Assembly: GCA_018365455.1 (NCBI GenBank)
Contig: JAGZJZ010000010.1
Span: 62,001-126,000 of the forward strand
From: Clostridiales bacterium
Lineage (GTDB): Bacteria; Bacillota; Clostridia; Lachnospirales; Lachnospiraceae
Length of the DNA stretch: 64,000 nucleotides
Reading direction: 5' to 3'
Notes under the pieces: model-generated
Database searches by the model: none
What the model saw: only the letters and a program-made list of their open reading frames with translations
What the model was told of the DNA's origin: nothing
Position numbers and translations under genes: made by a program
Shown here: piece by piece, positions 59,857 through 64,000 of the stretch
Numbering within the stretch: position 1 is the first letter of the stretch
Layout: every line of letters begins with the position of its first letter

Positions 59857-62400
59857 ATGGCTTGTTTTATTAAAATGGAAGAAGTAATTGAGGCAGATTA
59901 TCCATTGTATGCACACTGGAAGGATGATGCTGATAAAGAAACGCTAAAAGAGCACCTGAACCGATGCCAGAAATATTTTGAGCTTCTGGAAACTGAAAAA
60001 GGTTTGTCAAATGTAATTGAGCGGTTTGCGCTGCAGCTTATTCCTAATGCCACAAGTGAAATACATGGTTTTATTTATAAAATGTTTTGCCAGGTAATTA
60101 TATTTCATGATTTTGGAAAAATTAATCCGGCATTTCAAAAACAGAAAATGAAAAATTTGAAGGCGCCGGTAAAGGTTCTGGATGGATTGTCTGGGGCGGA
60201 CCATTCCTTATTCTCTTCAATCCTCTATTTAGATTATTTTATAGAACAGATTGAAAAAAGCGGTTATTCTAAAAAGGACAGGAGTATGCTGATCGTTTTG
60301 GCGTGGATGAATGCATATATCATATCAAGGTATCATAGTGATTTGGAGAAAATGGAAGGTTTTATATCAAAATTTCAGGATAAGGAAGGGGAAATCGGAT
60401 ATCTGCTGAATGTCCTGGAAAGATTCGGACTGCAGGGATTTCACGGGTTACGCAGTCTGTCCGGTGATTCTATCTCAAAGAGTTTTCATAAATATTCGAA
60501 TGTAAAGCAAAGACTGAGCCGGGACCAGGATATTGTCTGCTTTTTTTATATGCGATACTTATATTCCGCATTGGTTGCGTGCGACTATTATGCCACAACC
60601 GAGTACATGGAAAATGTGCAGATCAAAGAATTTGGAACCATTCAATGTGCAGATACATTTCGAGAACCCTATGAAAATTCAGAGTTGTACCAAAATATAC
60701 GGGAATATGAAAAAAACAATAGTAACGGAGGAAAGAAGACGACCGGGGAACAGAGTGAAATTAATAATATGAGAAGTGAAATGTTCCTGGAGGCAGAGAA
60801 AACATTGCATAAATATCCGGAGGAATCCATTTATTTTCTGGAAGCCCCTACGGGTAGCGGTAAAAGTAATACGGCAATGAATTTGGGATTTCAATTGTTA
60901 GATAAAGGGAAAAAAATATTCTATATCTATCCATTCAATACGCTTGTTGAACAAAACAGAATAAATTTGCAGGAAATATTCAGAGACAAAAAGGTGCAGG
61001 ATCAGATTGTAGTGGTGAATTCTTTAAATCCCATAACCGGAAAGGGAAATGTCTCTGAGGACTCGAAAGACTATTATCAAAATGCGTTACTGGACCGGCA
61101 GTTTTTGAATTATCCATTTATACTATCAACCCATGTAAGCTTTTTTGAAACACTTTTTGGAAATAAAAAGGAATCGATATTTTCTTTTTTGCAGCTTACG
61201 GATAGTATAGTAATCCTGGATGAAATTCAAAGTTATAAGAATACCATATGGGCAGAAATAATGATTTTTCTGCGTGCCTGTTCGAAACTTCTCGGAATGA
61301 AAATCATTATCATGTCGGCTACTTTGCCGGGGCTTGATATTCTGGATGGCGGGGAAGGAACGGTGACAAGGCTGATTGAAGACCGTAAAAAATATTTTAA
61401 CCATCCGCGGTTTCAGAACCGGGTTACGGTTTCCTATGATTTGTTAAATGAGAAAATGACGCTGGACCGTTTAATGCAGCAGGTAATCGATAAAAGCATG
61501 CCGGATAAGAAAATCTTGGTAACATTTATTAAAAAAGATTCTGCTTATGAGTTTTACGATTATTTATGCAATAATGATGAGTTATCGGTACCTGTTTCCC
61601 TTATTACGGGAGATGATTCTATGTATGAAAGAGAGAAGATCTTAAAGCCGATTCGGGAAAAAAAGATTTCCGGCATGATACTGGTCTCTACGCAGGTAAT
61701 TGAGGCCGGTGTGGATATCGATATGGATCTTGGATTTAAAGACATCTCCAAGCTGGATAGTGAAGAACAGTTTCTGGGGCGCATTAACCGTTCCTGTAAA
61801 AGAGCAGATGCAGTGGTTTACTTCTTTGACCTGGATCGGGCAGATAGAATTTATGGACAGGATTATCGAATGGATGAATCATTTACGCTTATTGCACCAG
61901 ATATGAGAGCGATATTAAAGGAGAAGGAATTTGGAAAATATTACAAAGGGGTTCTGGAAGTATTAAAACGCCAAAGGAATGACAGCACTTCCACAGAGGG
62001 GCTGGATCACTTTTTTGATGAAACTGTAAAATATCTGGACAGTCCGGGAATAGCAAAACGCATGAAATTAATAGATGAAAACAATTGGAATATGAGTATA
62101 GTAATCTGCAGAACACTGGAATGTGAAGATGGAACTATGTTAGACGGATGGAGTTTATGGGAACAGTATGAAATGCTGCTTCGTAACAGGACGATGGAAT
62201 TCTCGGAAAAGCAGGTGAAATTATCAGATGTAAGAAGTAAACTAAATAATTTTATTTATCAGGTAAAGTGGAATCCAAATCTAAATTACAGCGGCGTTTT
62301 GGGGGAATTATACTGTATTCAGGATGGTGAAACTTACTTTGAAAATGGAAAATTAAATCGTAAGAAATTAGAATCTGAAGGTGTATTATTTGTGGACTAA
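59857..62400 (+). CDS. cas3: CRISPR-associated helicase-nuclease Cas3
   Basis: The 847-residue protein has an N-terminal HD nuclease (His33, then FHDFGK with His84-Asp85, and DHS with His116). An SF2 helicase follows: Walker A APTGSGKS (about 330-337), DEIQ box (about 455-458), SAT motif and the C-terminal VSTQVIEAGVDID (about 608-620) and FLGRINRS (about 638-646). It unwinds and degrades target DNA after Cascade binding. All motifs are intact. GGGAGG lies about 7 bases before the ATG. It is separated from cas5 by 376 bases with a terminator and a MITE-like insertion, so it probably needs its own promoter, which I could not define. Confidence 0.96.
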   Translation: MACFIKMEEVIEADYPLYAHWKDDADKETLKEHLNRCQKYFELLETEKGLSNVIERFALQLIPNATSEIHGFIYKMFCQVIIFHDFGKINPAFQKQKMKNLKAPVKVLDGLSGADHSLFSSILYLDYFIEQIEKSGYSKKDRSMLIVLAWMNAYIISRYHSDLEKMEGFISKFQDKEGEIGYLLNVLERFGLQGFHGLRSLSGDSISKSFHKYSNVKQRLSRDQDIVCFFYMRYLYSALVACDYYATTEYMENVQIKEFGTIQCADTFREPYENSELYQNIREYEKNNSNGGKKTTGEQSEINNMRSEMFLEAEKTLHKYPEESIYFLEAPTGSGKSNTAMNLGFQLLDKGKKIFYIYPFNTLVEQNRINLQEIFRDKKVQDQIVVVNSLNPITGKGNVSEDSKDYYQNALLDRQFLNYPFILSTHVSFFETLFGNKKESIFSFLQLTDSIVILDEIQSYKNTIWAEIMIFLRACSKLLGMKIIIMSATLPGLDILDGGEGTVTRLIEDRKKYFNHPRFQNRVTVSYDLLNEKMTLDRLMQQVIDKSMPDKKILVTFIKKDSAYEFYDYLCNNDELSVPVSLITGDDSMYEREKILKPIREKKISGMILVSTQVIEAGVDIDMDLGFKDISKLDSEEQFLGRINRSCKRADAVVYFFDLDRADRIYGQDYRMDESFTLIAPDMRAILKEKEFGKYYKGVLEVLKRQRNDSTSTEGLDHFFDETVKYLDSPGIAKRMKLIDENNWNMSIVICRTLECEDGTMLDGWSLWEQYEMLLRNRTMEFSEKQVKLSDVRSKLNNFIYQVKWNPNLNYSGVLGELYCIQDGETYFENGKLNRKKLESEGVLFVD

Positions 62401-62420
62401 TAGAAGTGGGGGAAGAGAAA

Positions 62421-62912
62421 ATGCAGGTAAATGGAACTTTAATTAATTATTATTTTCACTGCAGACGCCAGTGCTACCTACATGGAAATCGTTTGAATCT
62501 GGAAGATAACAGTGAGATTGTAATGATTGGGAAAGCGATACATGAAGAGAAAGCGCAGGGGAAGGATACAGAAATCGCAATAGAGAATATCAGACTGGAT
62601 AAATTAACTGCTGAGTACCTGACGGAAGTTAAAAAATCAGATGCAGATATAGAAGCCAGCCGCTGGCAGCTGTTATATTATCTCAAAGTATTAAAAGAGA
62701 AAGGCATCGTACGAAAAGGAAAGTTAGAGTTTGTAGAAAAAAAGCAAGCCAATAAAAAGATTGTAATTGTGGAGCTTGGAGACGAAGAAGAACAAAAATT
62801 AGAACAGTATATCAAAGAGATAGAGGCATTGCTGGAAAGTGATGTCGTGCCGGAAGGGATTGGGAAATCCCAATGTAAAAAGTGTGCTTATTATGAATAT
62901 TGTTTTATTTAA
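62421..62912 (+). CDS. cas4: CRISPR-associated exonuclease Cas4
   Basis: The 163-residue protein has the Cas4 iron-sulfur cysteines: Cys14 and/or Cys18 at the N-end (FHCRRQC) and Cys152, Cys155 and Cys161 at the C-end (CKKCAYYEYC). Between them lie a RecB-like core (GKLEFVEKKQANKK and SRWQLLYYL, the QxxxY region). Cas4 trims pre-spacers and helps select the PAM. I start at ATG 62421 rather than the GTG five codons earlier because GGGGGAAGAG precedes it. It follows cas3 by 20 bases. Confidence 0.92.
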   Translation: MQVNGTLINYYFHCRRQCYLHGNRLNLEDNSEIVMIGKAIHEEKAQGKDTEIAIENIRLDKLTAEYLTEVKKSDADIEASRWQLLYYLKVLKEKGIVRKGKLEFVEKKQANKKIVIVELGDEEEQKLEQYIKEIEALLESDVVPEGIGKSQCKKCAYYEYCFI

Positions 62913-63007
62913 ATCAAGGGAAATAGAAAATCCTTAAGGTATAGACTGCACTTGTAAAATATTTTAAATAGGTTAAAGAAGTTCTGGATGAAACAAAGGA
63001 GGAAAAC

Positions 63008-63625
63008 ATGGGATCTACAAAATATTTAATGTCTATGGGAGAGTTGACAAGAAAAGATAACTCACTATGCTTTCGAAAAAATGGTAAAAATATCTATATT
63101 CCGATTGAAAATACAAAAGAAATTTATTGCTTAAATGAGGTGTCTTTCAATACAAAACTATTGGATTTTTTCAGCCAAAATCAAGTGATCGTTCATTTCT
63201 TTAATTACTATGAAGGATACAGCGGCACCTTTTATCCAAAGAACCATTATAATAGCGGACGCCTCATTGTCAGACAGGTAGAGGCGTATCATGAATCCAG
63301 AATGGAGATAGCAAAAGCGATTGTATATGGGATCGGTGTGAATATGGGGGAAGTATTATATCATTACTATAAGCATGATAAGAAAGAAGTTAAGGAGACG
63401 ATAGACTGGCTGAAAAAAGAGTTTCCCAATCGGGTGAAGAGAGCGGAAACCCCTGCTGAATTAATGTCATATGAGGGCGAAGCATGGATTAAATTTTATG
63501 GGACTTTTAAATATTTTCTTCCGGAAGAATTTATTATGAATAAGAGAGTAAAGCGTCCGCCGGACAACCCAATCAATGCATTGATATCTTTTGGAAACAC
63601 ATTGAATTTATACCATTCTCTCTGA
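63008..63625 (+). pseudogene. cas1: Truncated cas1 (C-terminal ~120 residues missing)
   Basis: The frame gives 205 residues; Cas1 of type I-B is usually about 330. The N-terminal beta domain and the start of the helical domain are typical (LMSMGELTRKDNSLCFRKNG; YEGEAW with the first metal ligand Glu156; KRPPDNPINALISFGNTL). The protein then ends in NLYHSL and a stop. The region that should supply the catalytic His and Asp is absent, and cas2 begins 10 bases later, so this is an internal deletion of roughly 120 codons rather than a frameshift. Integrase activity should be lost unless another Cas1 exists elsewhere. GGAGG precedes the ATG. Confidence 0.88.
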
Positions 63626-63635
63626 AGGAGGGGAT

Positions 63636-63929
63636 ATGATGAAAAAACAACTATCTTATAATTATGCTTTTGTGTTCTATGATGTAAATGAAAAAAGAGT
63701 CCAAAAGGTATTTAAAGTATGTAAGAAATATTTATCACATTTCCAATACTCCGTATTCCGAGGAGAAATTACGCCATCAAAATTAATTGAATTGAGAACG
63801 GATATTAATAAAGTAATTGACAAAGAAGAGGATTTTGTTTGCATCATTAAATTAATGAATGATAATGTGTTTGGAGAGGAGATTTTAGGAAAGCGAGATC
63901 AATCGACGGGAGAAGATTTGATCTTATGA
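63636..63929 (+). CDS. cas2: CRISPR-associated protein Cas2
   Basis: The 97-residue protein has the ferredoxin-like Cas2 start (YNYAFVFYDVNEKRVQKVFKVCKKYL) with Asp17 in the FYDV motif, then FQYSVFRGEI. It normally bridges two Cas1 dimers for spacer integration. It looks complete, unlike cas1. The ribosome site GAAGGAGGGG overlaps the end of the shortened cas1. The start may be ATG 63636 or 63639. Confidence 0.92.
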   Translation: MMKKQLSYNYAFVFYDVNEKRVQKVFKVCKKYLSHFQYSVFRGEITPSKLIELRTDINKVIDKEEDFVCIIKLMNDNVFGEEILGKRDQSTGEDLIL

Positions 63930-64000
63930 AATTTACCAGGTGCCAAAAAGGGGAAAACCTGAAAAACTTGATAGTGATCGGGTAAAATGAGGGTTTTGTA
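63930..64000 (+). promoter_or_regulatory. Leader-like sequence after cas2, possible start of a second CRISPR array
   Basis: AAATTTACCAGGTGCCAAAA directly after the cas2 stop resembles AATTTTACCAGGCGTGGAAA in the leader of the first array. The window ends before any repeat can be seen. Confidence 0.35.

Overview
The window reads as chromosome of an endospore-forming, anaerobic Firmicute of the Clostridia, most likely Lachnospiraceae. The base composition is low to moderate GC with strong AGGAGG-type ribosome sites. The genes include the sporulation regulator spoIIID, YesM/YesN-type sensor and regulator pairs, UTRA-type GntR regulators, a BMP-type nucleoside importer and several URO-D-superfamily proteins. 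The species cannot be named from sequence alone. No rRNA or tRNA gene was recognised.

Layout. (1) 1-3.9 kb: the 3' part of a probable M60-type (enhancin/mucinase-like) surface protease gene, translationally coupled to a secreted protein with cysteine-pair repeats and Big_2 domains. (2) 4-19.7 kb: a catabolic locus framed at each end by an AraC regulator divergent from a URO-D-like gene. Between the two pairs lie a YesM/YesN two-component system, a sugar-type ABC importer, two further URO-D-like genes and a Gfo/Idh/MocA dehydrogenase. A 370-bp imperfect palindrome lies near its right end. (3) 19.7-38.7 kb: mixed core and accessory genes: an aminopeptidase-like hydrolase, spoIIID, a hypoxanthine-DNA glycosylase, a MATE pump, guaA, an asparagine-synthase-like protein without the usual N-terminal cysteine, a zinc-ribbon/nuclease protein, a broken RnfC-like gene, a diguanylate cyclase, a MerR regulator and a GIY-YIG protein. 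Several decayed genes and minisatellites lie among them. (4) 38.9-52 kb: two paralogous GntR regulators followed by an apparent nucleoside-salvage locus. It holds a BMP lipoprotein, ATPase, two permeases, isochorismatase-like hydrolase, PfkB kinase, nucleoside phosphorylase, BtpA-family barrel, iron alcohol dehydrogenase, TrpA-like barrel and VOC protein. (5) 52-64 kb: a broken alpha/beta hydrolase and then a type I-B CRISPR-Cas locus with a leader, 26 repeats plus one decayed unit, cas6-cas8b-cas7-cas5, then cas3-cas4-cas1-cas2.

How the parts work together. Region 2 looks like sensing, uptake and breakdown of an unidentified glycoside-like or methylated compound. Region 4 imports a nucleoside, splits it and processes the sugar or base with TIM-barrel enzymes of unassigned chemistry; it is the best candidate here for an undescribed pathway. 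The CRISPR locus has a complete interference set (cas6, 8b, 7, 5, 3), but cas1 lacks its C-terminal third, including the region that carries two of the three metal ligands, so new spacer acquisition by this locus is doubtful.

Intergenic DNA is unusual. A ~165-bp element with inverted ends occurs three times (34.8, 49.3 and 59.7 kb), and many gaps hold degenerate tandem repeats, three of them with an 18- or 36-bp period.
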